NCBI GenBank assembly: GCA_905235585.1
Contig: CAJOME010000004.1
Location: 1-38,248, forward strand
Direction: 5' to 3'
Length of the DNA: 38,248 nt
Source of the DNA: an uncultured Lachnospiraceae bacterium
GTDB taxonomy: Bacteria; Bacillota; Clostridia; Lachnospirales; Lachnospiraceae
The position numbers were made by a program, and so were the translations under genes. The notes below the pieces were generated by a model that was given only the letters and a program-made list of their open reading frames with translations, did not search any database and had not been told where the DNA came from. Position 1 is the stretch's first letter. Every line of letters starts with the position of its first letter. Below, piece after piece: positions 7,268 through 16,510 of the stretch.

Positions 7268-8017
7268 TCACTCATACTCCTTGACCATCTTGAAGAGCTG
7301 TACACGATTCTTTATGCCAAGCTTTCTGTATATGTTCAGGATATGCTTTTTCAGCGTGTTTGGACTGATCACAAGCTCATCACAGATACCGGCGGTATCC
7401 GTACCGGACATCAGCAGCTTCAGGATCGCGTGTTCTTTTCTCGTGCATCCATATTTCTCAGCAGCCTCTGTTACCGTCAGTTTGCCGTTAGCGTCATTTC
7501 CGCTGGCACGCTGCTGCTCAAGACGATAGGCAAGATGGTCTTTCAGTATATCAAGTACGAAGATATCATCATACCTGAAGTCTTCCTTGCCTATGGTACG
7601 GTAAAATGTGATCGCTGCAAGAAAATGCTTATGCTTTGCTATGACTGCCTGTAGCGCGTAATGCCAGTTATTTGGTCTGTATACCTTTTTATAGTAGTCT
7701 GTCTCTACTCTCACCTCATCCGATATGATGTCGGTTTCCCTGTATATGAGCATCTTCCCGCTGCCTACGATCCCCCGGCTGTAGTCTATATCCTCATACG
7801 CTTCGGACAGATCTATGTCGCAGTTATATGTCACGGGATCACATAGCAGTCTGCCCTCTTTGTCAGATGCCATATAGAAGTCAGCACTGTCAAAGTCTAT
7901 CACCATCTTTAGCTGCTCCAGCAGGTCATAGCGCATGCTGTCAAAGTCCGGGGTTGTATATATCCTGTAGATTATATTATTCAGTAAAAGCCAGTCATTC
8001 GCCTCTAACTTCTTCAT
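7268..8017 (-). CDS. LuxR-family transcriptional regulator (sensor-like N-terminus)
   Basis: 249 residues. The last 65 or so form a LuxR/FixJ-type helix-turn-helix (YGCTRKEHAILKLLMSG, then ISPNTLKKHILNIYRKLGI). The first about 165 residues look like a GAF-type sensing domain (LLEQLKMVIDFDSADFYMAS). There is no receiver domain with a phosphorylatable Asp in the usual context. It follows gltD by 20 nt with no clear Shine-Dalgarno, so translation is probably coupled to gltD and the gene belongs to the glnN-gltB-gltD unit. A role in controlling nitrogen genes is plausible from position only. Confidence 0.85.
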   Translation of the reverse strand: MKKLEANDWLLLNNIIYRIYTTPDFDSMRYDLLEQLKMVIDFDSADFYMASDKEGRLLCDPVTYNCDIDLSEAYEDIDYSRGIVGSGKMLIYRETDIISDEVRVETDYYKKVYRPNNWHYALQAVIAKHKHFLAAITFYRTIGKEDFRYDDIFVLDILKDHLAYRLEQQRASGNDANGKLTVTEAAEKYGCTRKEHAILKLLMSGTDTAGICDELVISPNTLKKHILNIYRKLGIKNRVQLFKMVKEYE

Positions 8018-8037
8018 CTTGTTTCGCAGCGTGCTTT

Positions 8038-9549
8038 CTACGATACCCTTATGTTTGTATAGCCCATCAGATATCTGTCTGCCTCAGCGGCGCAGGCTCT
8101 TCCCTCGGCTATCGCCCATACCACAAGCGACTGGCCTCTGTGCATGTCTCCTGCGGTAAATATCCTGTCAGCTGAAGTATGATAGCTGTCGGCTCCGGTA
8201 CTCACCGTGCTTCTTTCCGTAAGAGCGACTCCGAAGGTATCGGCAGCATATCTCTCGCACCCCGTAAATCCGGCTGCTATCAGCAGCATATCACAGGGCA
8301 GCTCTTTCTCGGAGCCCTCTACGAGCTCCATCTTATGTCCGTTAAATCGGACACCTGATATGATTATCTTCCTGAGACAGCCCTTCTTGTCGGTGATATA
8401 TTCCTTTACAGTAGTCTCATATAGCCTCGGATCATGCCCGAAGAGCTTTATTGCCTCCTCATGACCATAATCGGTCTTCAGCACCTTCGGCCATTCGGGC
8501 CACGGGTTTGTATCTGTCCTGTCCTTTGGCGGCATGGGCATCATCTCCAGTGCGGTCACGGATCTGCAGCCATGCCTTATGACCGTACCTATACAGTCAT
8601 TTCCCGTGTCGCCGCCCCCGACCACGACTACATGCTTATCCCTTGCCGATATAAAATCCCTGCCCTTCATAAACTCTTCCGTACTCAGCCTGTCTGCCGC
8701 GCCGTTACGATCAAGCAGTGATCTTGTCGTGCTCTTAAGAAAATCAACTGCGTAATATATTCCCTTTATCTTCTCCGGGTCGGCACCGGGCAGAGCCCTT
8801 GCCTGCTTTGCTCCGCAGGCGAGCACTATAGCATCATAGTCCTTCAGAAGCTCCGATGCCTGTATGTCCTTTCCGACATCGATCCCTGTCCTGAATAAGA
8901 CGCCCTCCTCCTCCATGAGCCTTTGTCTTCTTATGATGACGGATTTGTCCAGCTTCATATTCGGTATGCCATACATCAAAAGACCGCCTATCCTGTCCTC
9001 TCTCTCGTATACGGTCACGGTATGTCCTCTGTGGTTCAGCTCGTCCGCTGCCGCCAGTCCCGCGGGACCCGAGCCTATGACGGCTATCCTCTTACCGCTC
9101 CTTATCTTAGGTATGACGGGCTTTATATAGCCGTTTGCGAATGCGCTCTCTATAATGTACAGCTCATTATCGTGTACCGTGACCGGCTCGCCATACTCTC
9201 CGTTTATGCATGCTTTCTCACACAATGCCGGACATACCCTGCCCGTAAACTCCGGAAAATTGGAGGTCTTTACCAGTCTCGACAGAGCATGCTCCGTATG
9301 TCCGTGATACAAAGCATCATTCCATTCGGGGATAAGGTTGTGGAGCGGACATCCCGTGACCATACCCTTCAGCTTCATCGCCGACTGGCAGAAGGGCACT
9401 CCGCAGTCCATGCATCTCGCTCCCTGTTCCCTGCGCTTTTCATCACTTAACGGCAGATGAAACTCGCTAAAATTCTTTATCCTTTCATCTACGGGAATAT
9501 CCGTATTGTTTTCCCTTTCATATTCAAGAAATCCTGTTGCCTTGCCCAT
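8038..9549 (-). CDS. gltD: Glutamate synthase small (beta) subunit
   Basis: 503 residues. N-terminal iron-sulfur region CMDCGVPFCQ and GCPLHNLIPEWND, then two Rossmann motifs: IAVIGSGPAGLAAA near residue 153 (FAD) and VVVVGGGDTGNDC near 310 (NADPH). The C-terminal TAGDMHRGQSLVVWAI is typical of the family. It supplies electrons from NAD(P)H to GltB for converting glutamine plus 2-oxoglutarate into two glutamates. It follows gltB by 21 nt; GGGAGG precedes the ATG. Length is normal. Confidence 0.96.
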   Translation of the reverse strand: MGKATGFLEYERENNTDIPVDERIKNFSEFHLPLSDEKRREQGARCMDCGVPFCQSAMKLKGMVTGCPLHNLIPEWNDALYHGHTEHALSRLVKTSNFPEFTGRVCPALCEKACINGEYGEPVTVHDNELYIIESAFANGYIKPVIPKIRSGKRIAVIGSGPAGLAAADELNHRGHTVTVYEREDRIGGLLMYGIPNMKLDKSVIIRRQRLMEEEGVLFRTGIDVGKDIQASELLKDYDAIVLACGAKQARALPGADPEKIKGIYYAVDFLKSTTRSLLDRNGAADRLSTEEFMKGRDFISARDKHVVVVGGGDTGNDCIGTVIRHGCRSVTALEMMPMPPKDRTDTNPWPEWPKVLKTDYGHEEAIKLFGHDPRLYETTVKEYITDKKGCLRKIIISGVRFNGHKMELVEGSEKELPCDMLLIAAGFTGCERYAADTFGVALTERSTVSTGADSYHTSADRIFTAGDMHRGQSLVVWAIAEGRACAAEADRYLMGYTNIRVS

Positions 9550-9570
9550 ACTTCCTCCCTGATCCTAAAT

Positions 9571-12500
9571 CTATTGAGCTGTCACGGCTGCAAAGGCCTC
9601 CAGCTCCGCATTCTCGCGCGAGAGCCCCTGCTCCTCAAAGCGTCCTATGGCTGTCAGCATCTTCTGATAGTCACGCGGTATGATCTTCTTGAAATCACCC
9701 ACATGCTCCTTAAAATGCCTGAGCACCTCCCCGGCGAGCTTTGATCCCGTCTCCTTCTCATAGTCAGTGAGTATGGTCCTGAGCTCTTCGATATCATACT
9801 TATCCTTGAGCTCCTCCATATTCACCATGTCCTTATTGATACGTCTGTACAGCAGATGATCCCTGTCGAGCACATAAGCTATGCCTCCGCTCATACCGGC
9901 CGCAAAGTTCTTGCCGGTGGGACCGAGTATCACCGCTCTTCCGCCTGTCATATATTCCAGTCCGTGATCACCCACTCCTTCACACACGGCTGTGGCTCCC
10001 GAGTTTCTCACACAGAATCTCTCACCCGCAATGCCGCATATGTACGCCTTTCCGGAGGTTGCCCCATAGAGCGCAACATTTCCAATGATGATATTTTCTG
10101 ACGCACTGAATATTGATTCTTTAGGAGGAATCACTATGAGTTTTCCTCCGGAAAGACCTTTGCCGAATCCGTCGTTCGCATCCCCCGTAAGCCTGACGGT
10201 TACTCCCCTGGGTATGAATGCCCCGAACGACTGGCCGCCTCCGCCGGCAGCCTCTATCATGTATGTATCGTCAGGCAGTCTGTCCTGACCGTATCTCTTC
10301 GTCACCTCCGACCCGAATATCGTGCCGAATGCCCTGTCCGTACTGGACACCTCTATCTTTACACTGTTCTTTTTCTTATCCATCATCGGGAGCAGCACCC
10401 TCTCGTCCGGTGTACGCTCCGTATGAAAGTCGTACAGACTCCCTGCCTCAAAATGCCTCTTTTCGGCTCTCGCGTATGAAGGATCGAGTATATAGCTCAT
10501 GTCCACACACTTCGCGCGGTTCGTCATGAGTTGTTCCCTGACCTTAAGGCAGTCGGTACGCCCTATCATGTCCTCTACCCTGCTGAAGCCGAGATATGCC
10601 ATGATCTCTCTGAGCTCCTCTGCGATAAAATGCATGAAGTTTATGATATATTCCGGCTTTCCCGCAAATCTCTTTCTCAGCTTCTCATTCTGCGTGGCTA
10701 TCCCCACAGGGCAGGTGTCCTTGGAACACACCCTCATCATCATACAGCCCATGCATACGAGCGGAGCCGTGGCAAAGCCATACTCCTCCGCGCCGAGCAG
10801 TGCCGCTATCGCTACATCTCTGCCCGACATCAGCTTGCCGTCTGTCTCAAGCACCACCCTGTCTCTCAGCCCGTTTTCTATCAGACTGTGATGAGCCTCG
10901 GCCACCCCGAGCTCCCATGGGAGCCCTGCCCCGTGTACCGATGAGTACGGTGCCGCACCGGTGCCTCCGTCATATCCCGATATGAGTATGAGTCCTGCGC
11001 CGGCCTTTGCCACGCCGGACGCTATGGTGCCTACACCGGTCTCCGATACGAGCTTTACCGATATCCTTGCCTCACGGTTAGCATTCTTCAGATCATATAT
11101 GAGCTCCGCCAGATCCTCTATGGAGTAGATATCATGGTGAGGCGGAGGTGATATAAGCGCCACTCCGGGTGTCGAGCATCTTATCTTCGCCACCCACGGG
11201 TACACTTTTTTGCCCGGCAGATGTCCTCCCTCTCCGGGCTTTGCGCCCTGCGCCATCTTTATCTGTATCTCTTTCGCAGATCCGAGATAGGCAGAGGTCA
11301 CACCGAACCTCCCGGATGCCACCTGCTTTACGGCGGAGTTTCTTATGGTGCCAAAGCGTTCCGGATCCTCACCGCCCTCACCGGTATTGGATCTGCCGCC
11401 TATCGTATTCATCGCTACAGCTATGGTCTCATGAGCCTCCTTTGACAGAGAGCCGTATGACATGGCTCCTACCTGAAATCTCTTTACGATCTCATCCGCG
11501 CTTTCCACTTCTTCTATGGGTATACTCTTCCCTGCCGGGACGAAATCAAGGAGTCCCCTGAGTGTATGCGGTCTTGTGTCATCATCGACCATACCCGAAT
11601 AGACCTTAAACTGTTCATAGTCGCCCTTTCGTACAGCCTGCTGAAGATTGACTATGGTCTCGGGATTATAAAGATGATCTTCTTTATCCCTTCCGGATCT
11701 CAGGCTGTGAAATCCTGTGGAATCGAGTGACGTATCCACTCCAAGCCCCAGAGGATCAAAGGCATGATCATGTCTGAAGGCCGTCTCTTCTTCTATCTCC
11801 CTGAGTCCTACGCCTCCCACACGGCTGACCGTCCCCGTGAAATATCTGTTTATCACATCCTTTGAAAGACCCACCGCCTCAAAGATACGTGCCGACTGAT
11901 AAGACTGTATGGTGGATATGCCCATCTTGGCGGCTATCTTCACCACACCCGAAAGAAGTGCCTTATTATAGTCATCTATGGCGGTATGATAATCCTTGTC
12001 CAGTATGCCCCTGTCTATGAGCTCTGCTATACACTCATGCGCGAGATACGGATTGATCGCTCTCGCTCCAAAGCCCAAAAGCGCCGCCATATGATGCACA
12101 TCTCTTGGCTCACCGCTCTCGAGTATCAGCGACACCGCAGTCCTCTTCTTTGTCCTGACCAGATGCTGCTCCACCGATGACACGGCAAGAAGTGACGGTA
12201 TGGGTACATGGTTCTCATCCACTCCCCTGTCCGAGAGTATGATGATATTGCTGCCCTCCGCCACGGCGCGGTCTACCGCTATATCCAGCTGCTCCAGTGC
12301 TTTCTCCAGCGAGGTATTCTTATAGTAGAGGAGCGACAGCACTCCGGTCTTAAAGCCCGGTCTGTCAAGATGGCGTATCTTCAGCAGATCCACCCCTGTC
12401 AATATGGGATGGTTCACCTCCAGGACTCTGCAGTTATCATCCTTTTCATTCAGCAGGTCTCCGTCAGAGCCTATATAGACCGTAGTATCGGTCACGATCT

Positions 12501-14079
12501 TTTCCCTCAGTGAATCTATGGGCGGATTTGTGACCTGCGCAAAAAGCTGCTTGAAATAATCAAAGAGAAGCGGATGCTCGCCTGAAAGTACGGCAAGAGG
12601 CACATCATGTCCCATCGATACTGTCTGCTCCACGGCATTTTCCGCCATGGGAAGTATCTGCTTCATGACATCCTCATAGCTGTAGCCGAATGCCTTGTAC
12701 AGCTTATCCCTCGTCTCCTGATCATGGGTGTCTATCTTTTTGTTGGGTATCTGAAGCTTTGACAGATGCAGCAGTCCCCTGTCGATCCACTCTCCGTACG
12801 GGCTGCGGTTCGCGTATCTGCTCTTACACTCCTCATCCGATATTATCCGCTTCTGCTTCGTGTCCACGAGCAGCATCTTGCCGGGCTCAAGCCTCGACTT
12901 TTTTACTATATGTTCAGGAGCTATATCAAGGACACCTACCTCGGAGGAGAGTATCAGTCTCCCGTCATCCGTCACATAGTATCTGGACGGTCTCAGACCG
13001 TTGCGGTCAAGCGTGGCGCCGAGCAGCTCACCGTCGGAAAAGATGATCGCCGCGGGACCGTCCCAGGGCTCCATCATGGTGGCATAGTAATGATAAAAAT
13101 CCTGCCTGTTCCTGTCCATGTATTCATCATGCTTCCACGGCTCGGGGATCGTGATCATCATGGCAAGCGGCAGCTCCATACCGTTCATGTACAGAAATTC
13201 AAGAGTATTGTCGAGCATTGCGGAATCCGATCCCGATGAAGAGATCACAGGATATATCTTATCGATATCCTCCTTCAGTATACCCGGGCGCATAGTCTCC
13301 TCACGCGCGAGCATCCTGTCGGCATTTCCCCGTATCGTATTTATCTCACCGTTGTGCGCGATCATGCGGTAGGGATGCGCTCTGTTCCATGAGGGAGTGG
13401 TATTGGTCGAAAACCTCGAATGTACTATGGCTATAGCCGTCTCATAGTCAGTATCTCTGAGATCATCATAAAAGCTTCTCAGCTGACCTACAAGGAACAT
13501 ACCCTTATACACTATCGTCCTTGACGAGAGCGAACAGATATAGGTATCCTCCGACGACTGCTCAAACTCCCGTCTTATCACATAGAGCCTGCGGTCGAAC
13601 TCAATGCCTTTTTCGACATTCTTCGGACGCTCTATCACGCACTGCTCTATGGACGGCATACAGTCTGCGGCAGCCTTTCCGAGTATACCGGGCTTTGTCG
13701 GCACCTTTCTCCAGCCGACAAATCTCATGCCCTCCTTTTCCGTAATGACCTGCATCATCCTTTTTGCGAAGGTGCGTTTCATATCGTCGGACGGAAGGAA
13801 AAACATGCCTATGCCATAGTCGCCCTCATCGCCGATCTCAATGCCTGACTCAGCCAGAGCCTTACTGAAAAACCTGTGGGATATCTGCAGCAATATGCCC
13901 ACTCCGTCCCCGACCTCACCGGTCGCGTCCTTTCCGGCTCTGTGCTCGAGCTTCTCCACTATGGACAGGGCATCGGACAGCACCATGTTGTCCCTGTGCC
14001 CGTCTATATTTACGATAGTCCCTATGCCGCATGCGTCATGCTCTGCGGCATAGGAACCGCACATATTGTTTTTATTCAT
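9571..14079 (-). CDS. gltB: Glutamate synthase large (alpha) subunit
   Basis: 1502 residues, full length. After a 16-residue propeptide-like start comes the class II amidotransferase nucleophile (DACGIGT, Cys17), which needs processing to free the Cys. Central and FMN-binding synthase domains follow (GGRSNTGEGGEDP, then GYDGGTGAAPYSS), the cluster motif CSKDTCPVGIATQ, and a C-terminal Gly-rich beta-helix domain (GEGVGDHGLEYMTGG). It hydrolyses glutamine and channels ammonia to 2-oxoglutarate. The ATG has AGGAGGAG upstream and lies 41 nt after the glutamine synthetase stop, so product and consumer enzymes share an operon. Confidence 0.97.
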   Translation of the reverse strand: MNKNNMCGSYAAEHDACGIGTIVNIDGHRDNMVLSDALSIVEKLEHRAGKDATGEVGDGVGILLQISHRFFSKALAESGIEIGDEGDYGIGMFFLPSDDMKRTFAKRMMQVITEKEGMRFVGWRKVPTKPGILGKAAADCMPSIEQCVIERPKNVEKGIEFDRRLYVIRREFEQSSEDTYICSLSSRTIVYKGMFLVGQLRSFYDDLRDTDYETAIAIVHSRFSTNTTPSWNRAHPYRMIAHNGEINTIRGNADRMLAREETMRPGILKEDIDKIYPVISSSGSDSAMLDNTLEFLYMNGMELPLAMMITIPEPWKHDEYMDRNRQDFYHYYATMMEPWDGPAAIIFSDGELLGATLDRNGLRPSRYYVTDDGRLILSSEVGVLDIAPEHIVKKSRLEPGKMLLVDTKQKRIISDEECKSRYANRSPYGEWIDRGLLHLSKLQIPNKKIDTHDQETRDKLYKAFGYSYEDVMKQILPMAENAVEQTVSMGHDVPLAVLSGEHPLLFDYFKQLFAQVTNPPIDSLREKIVTDTTVYIGSDGDLLNEKDDNCRVLEVNHPILTGVDLLKIRHLDRPGFKTGVLSLLYYKNTSLEKALEQLDIAVDRAVAEGSNIIILSDRGVDENHVPIPSLLAVSSVEQHLVRTKKRTAVSLILESGEPRDVHHMAALLGFGARAINPYLAHECIAELIDRGILDKDYHTAIDDYNKALLSGVVKIAAKMGISTIQSYQSARIFEAVGLSKDVINRYFTGTVSRVGGVGLREIEEETAFRHDHAFDPLGLGVDTSLDSTGFHSLRSGRDKEDHLYNPETIVNLQQAVRKGDYEQFKVYSGMVDDDTRPHTLRGLLDFVPAGKSIPIEEVESADEIVKRFQVGAMSYGSLSKEAHETIAVAMNTIGGRSNTGEGGEDPERFGTIRNSAVKQVASGRFGVTSAYLGSAKEIQIKMAQGAKPGEGGHLPGKKVYPWVAKIRCSTPGVALISPPPHHDIYSIEDLAELIYDLKNANREARISVKLVSETGVGTIASGVAKAGAGLILISGYDGGTGAAPYSSVHGAGLPWELGVAEAHHSLIENGLRDRVVLETDGKLMSGRDVAIAALLGAEEYGFATAPLVCMGCMMMRVCSKDTCPVGIATQNEKLRKRFAGKPEYIINFMHFIAEELREIMAYLGFSRVEDMIGRTDCLKVREQLMTNRAKCVDMSYILDPSYARAEKRHFEAGSLYDFHTERTPDERVLLPMMDKKKNSVKIEVSSTDRAFGTIFGSEVTKRYGQDRLPDDTYMIEAAGGGGQSFGAFIPRGVTVRLTGDANDGFGKGLSGGKLIVIPPKESIFSASENIIIGNVALYGATSGKAYICGIAGERFCVRNSGATAVCEGVGDHGLEYMTGGRAVILGPTGKNFAAGMSGGIAYVLDRDHLLYRRINKDMVNMEELKDKYDIEELRTILTDYEKETGSKLAGEVLRHFKEHVGDFKKIIPRDYQKMLTAIGRFEEQGLSRENAELEAFAAVTAQ

Positions 14080-14120
14080 AACTATGACTCCTCCTGACAG
14101 CGCTTAGTCATGATTTATAC

Positions 14121-16214
14121 TTACCTCAGTGAGAAGAGGATCTGTCCGTATGTAGGATAAGGCAGGTATCCGTCAGGGATTATCTTTTCAGCCTTGTCTA
14201 CAAAGGTACGGAGATCATTCATGTCCTTAAGTATCACGTCATGGTAAAATCTCGCAGCTTCAAGAGCATCCTCTATCTTCTCGGCTCTCTCTGTATCGTC
14301 ACGGAGCTGGTGTATCTTGTTTCCTATGATCTCGCTCGTATCATCCAGCGTGTTGATGATATCCGATTCGTATGAGCAGGTCAGAGAGGGCATCAGCTGT
14401 TTCTTCTTTAATGCCTCGTTCGTCACATCCTTCATGTAGGCCACAAGACCCTGTGTGAAGTCCTTTCTTATCATCTCCTGAAGGGTGAGTGCCTCGATAT
14501 GTATCTCCTTATTGTAGTTTTCAAGGAATATCTCGTACCTTGACTCCAGCTCCACATCCGTCAGGACCTCATGCTTCTTAAAGAGCTCTCTGTTCTTGTC
14601 AGACAAAAGATGCGGCATGGCATCCGGCAGGGATTTGAGATTGTACAAGCCTCTCTTTTCAGCCTCCTCGAGCCATTCATCCGAATATCCGTTGCCGTTG
14701 AAGATGATCTTCTTGTGCTCCTTCAAAAGCTCCTTCAAAAGCTCATCTATCGCTCCGTCCAGCTTATCCTCGGGAACATCCTTCAGCTTCGCGTATATCC
14801 TGTCAAGCTCTTCAGCCACGGCGGTATTTAACGCGATATTGGGCTGCGCCACGGAGAGCGAGGATCCGGGCATACGAAATTCAAACTTGTTTCCGGTAAA
14901 TGCAAAAGGCGAAGTCCTGTTCCTGTCCGTAGTATCCTGTGTGATGTGCGGCAGGACATGTGCCCAGCTCATCTTAGTGGCGCCCGAACCGTCATATTTG
15001 GTTCCCTCTTCTATAGACTTGAGCACAGCGGCAAGCTCGTCACCTATGAATACCGATATGACTGCCGGAGGTGCCTCGTTCGCGCCGAGTCTGTGATCGT
15101 TTCCTGCCGAAGCCACAGAGAGTCTCAAAAGATCCGCATATTCATCCACCGCAGATATCACAGCCATAAGGAAAATAAGGAACTGCTTGTTGTCCTGCGG
15201 CATCTTGCCGGGATCGAGCAGATTCTCTCCGGCATCTGTGCTTATCGACCAGTTGTTGTGCTTGCCTGACCCGTTTATACCCTCGAAAGGCTTCTCATGC
15301 AGCAGGCAGGCATATCCGCATTTGTCCGCTACCTTTTTCATTATCTCCATAGTGAGCTGGTTGTGATCCACAGCCACATTCGCGGTCTCAAAGACCGGAG
15401 CCAGCTCATGCTGTGCCGGAGCCACCTCGTTATGCTTTGTCTTCGCCGGTACTCCGAGCTTCCAGAGCTCCGCATCAAGCTCATGCATAAATTCGGATAC
15501 CTTGGGCTTCAGTACTCCGAAGTAGTGATCCTCCATCTCCTGTCCCTTGGGAGCCGGGGCACCTATCAGCGTCCTGCCGCACATCACGAGATCCTTTCTT
15601 CTCAGATATTTCTCCTTATCCACGAGGAAGTATTCCTGCTCCGAGCCTATAGTGGTATTTACTCTCTTTACCTGCTTCCCGAGGATCGAGAGCACTCTGA
15701 CCGCCGATTCGGAAAGGGCATCCATGGATCTTAAGAGCGGTGTCTTTTTATCGAGAGCCTCTCCGCCGTAGGAACAGAAGGCAGTCGGGATATAGAGCGT
15801 GCCATCCTTTACAAATGCTGGTGATGAAGGGTCCCATGCCGTATAGCCTCTTGCCTCAAAGGTAGCTCTGAGTCCTCCCGAAGGAAAGCTTGATGCGTCG
15901 GGCTCTCCCTTGACGAGCTCCTTGCCTGAGAACTCAAGCAGCACTTCTCCGCTTCCTGCCGGGAAGATAAAGCTGTCATGCTTCTCGGCTGTGAGTCCGG
16001 TCATAGGCTGGAACCAGTGCGTGAAATGCGTAGCTCCGTTTTCCAGTGCCCATTCCTTCATTGCCGCTGCCACGGTATTGGCCACATCAAGCTGCAGATG
16101 CGTGCCCTTTTCCGCTGTAGCCTTTACTGCCTTGTATACGTCCTTGGGCAGCCTTTCCTGCATTACCCTGTCTCCGAATACCAGACTTCCGTAGATTTCC
16201 TTCACACTTCCCAT
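14121..16214 (-). CDS. glnN: Type III glutamine synthetase (GSIII)
   Basis: 697 residues, the size of GSIII rather than the about 445-470 of GSI. Characteristic segments are THFTHWFQPMTG near residue 80, KTKHNEVAPAQHE near 260 and GINGSGKHNNWS near 313, which carries catalytic and ATP-binding residues. It condenses ammonia and glutamate using ATP to make glutamine. It is the first gene of the unit with gltB and gltD, giving the complete GS-GOGAT cycle. The start is set by AGGAGG eight bases upstream. Its long leader holds two terminators and a duplicated hairpin. Some databases use the symbol glnA for this gene. Confidence 0.97.
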   Translation of the reverse strand: MGSVKEIYGSLVFGDRVMQERLPKDVYKAVKATAEKGTHLQLDVANTVAAAMKEWALENGATHFTHWFQPMTGLTAEKHDSFIFPAGSGEVLLEFSGKELVKGEPDASSFPSGGLRATFEARGYTAWDPSSPAFVKDGTLYIPTAFCSYGGEALDKKTPLLRSMDALSESAVRVLSILGKQVKRVNTTIGSEQEYFLVDKEKYLRRKDLVMCGRTLIGAPAPKGQEMEDHYFGVLKPKVSEFMHELDAELWKLGVPAKTKHNEVAPAQHELAPVFETANVAVDHNQLTMEIMKKVADKCGYACLLHEKPFEGINGSGKHNNWSISTDAGENLLDPGKMPQDNKQFLIFLMAVISAVDEYADLLRLSVASAGNDHRLGANEAPPAVISVFIGDELAAVLKSIEEGTKYDGSGATKMSWAHVLPHITQDTTDRNRTSPFAFTGNKFEFRMPGSSLSVAQPNIALNTAVAEELDRIYAKLKDVPEDKLDGAIDELLKELLKEHKKIIFNGNGYSDEWLEEAEKRGLYNLKSLPDAMPHLLSDKNRELFKKHEVLTDVELESRYEIFLENYNKEIHIEALTLQEMIRKDFTQGLVAYMKDVTNEALKKKQLMPSLTCSYESDIINTLDDTSEIIGNKIHQLRDDTERAEKIEDALEAARFYHDVILKDMNDLRTFVDKAEKIIPDGYLPYPTYGQILFSLR

Positions 16215-16230
16215 ATTATTGCCCTCCTTT

Positions 16231-16268
16231 TAATATTTATAGGAAGTTTGGCTTTGCCAAACTTCGAG
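16231..16268 (-). repeat. Leader direct repeat, copy 1 (hairpin before glnN RBS)
   Basis: A 38-bp unit identical to 16317-16354. On the minus strand it forms GAAGTTTGGC-AAA-GCCAAACTTC, a 10-bp stem with a triloop, then an AT-rich stretch that runs directly into the glnN Shine-Dalgarno. Confidence 0.9.
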
Positions 16269-16316
16269 GGGTCGCTCACTTTGATTAACAGCTGTGGGCG
16301 CGTCCCCCATCTCCTT

Positions 16317-16354
16317 TAATATTTATAGGAAGTTTGGCTTTGCCAAACTTCGAG
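16317..16354 (-). repeat. Leader direct repeat, copy 2 (upstream)
   Basis: Perfect 38-bp copy of 16231-16268, 86 bp upstream in the same leader, again followed by AAAGGAG and, here, an ATG. A tandem duplication of the ribosome-proximal hairpin is the simplest origin. Confidence 0.9.
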
Positions 16355-16359
16355 ACCAC

Positions 16360-16395
16360 AAAAAAAGCCGCCGGAGGACATACTCCTCCTGCGAC
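16360..16395 (-). terminator. Second terminator (T2) in the glnN leader
   Basis: On the minus strand GTCGC-A-GGAGGA pairs with TCCTCC-G-GCGGC around a GTATG loop, followed by seven T. Pairing is complete except for one internal mismatch and one G-U pair. It lies within the leader, downstream of the promoter and upstream of glnN, so it must be read through for expression. Confidence 0.75.
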
Positions 16396-16420
16396 CCCAT
16401 TGTCGTACTGATATATCTGT

Positions 16421-16458
16421 AAAAAAATAAAGACACTTGGACTGATCCAAGCGCCTTT
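16421..16458 (-). terminator. First terminator (T1) in the glnN leader
   Basis: A 13-bp stem (AAAGGCGCTTGGA with TCCAAGTGTCTTT, two G-U pairs) with a 4-nt loop and a T-rich tail. It begins about 9 nt after the predicted start, resembling the hairpins in front of PII and asnB. Confidence 0.8.
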
Positions 16459-16473
16459 GCTTTTACGAACTGT

Positions 16474-16502
16474 ATTGTATACCTGTTTCATCTGTCTTGC
16501 AA
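16474..16502 (-). promoter_or_regulatory. Promoter of the glnN-gltB-gltD unit
   Basis: TTGCAA (16502-16497), 17-nt spacer, TACAAT (16479-16474). Predicted start near 16467, just after the carB stop at 16511, leaving a leader of about 250 nt. Confidence 0.7.
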
Positions 16503-16510
16503 GATGTTTT

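Noticed and set aside
16285-16491. 68-codon minus-strand frame in the glnN leader
   Set aside because: It begins upstream of the predicted transcription start and spans two terminators; no ribosome site.
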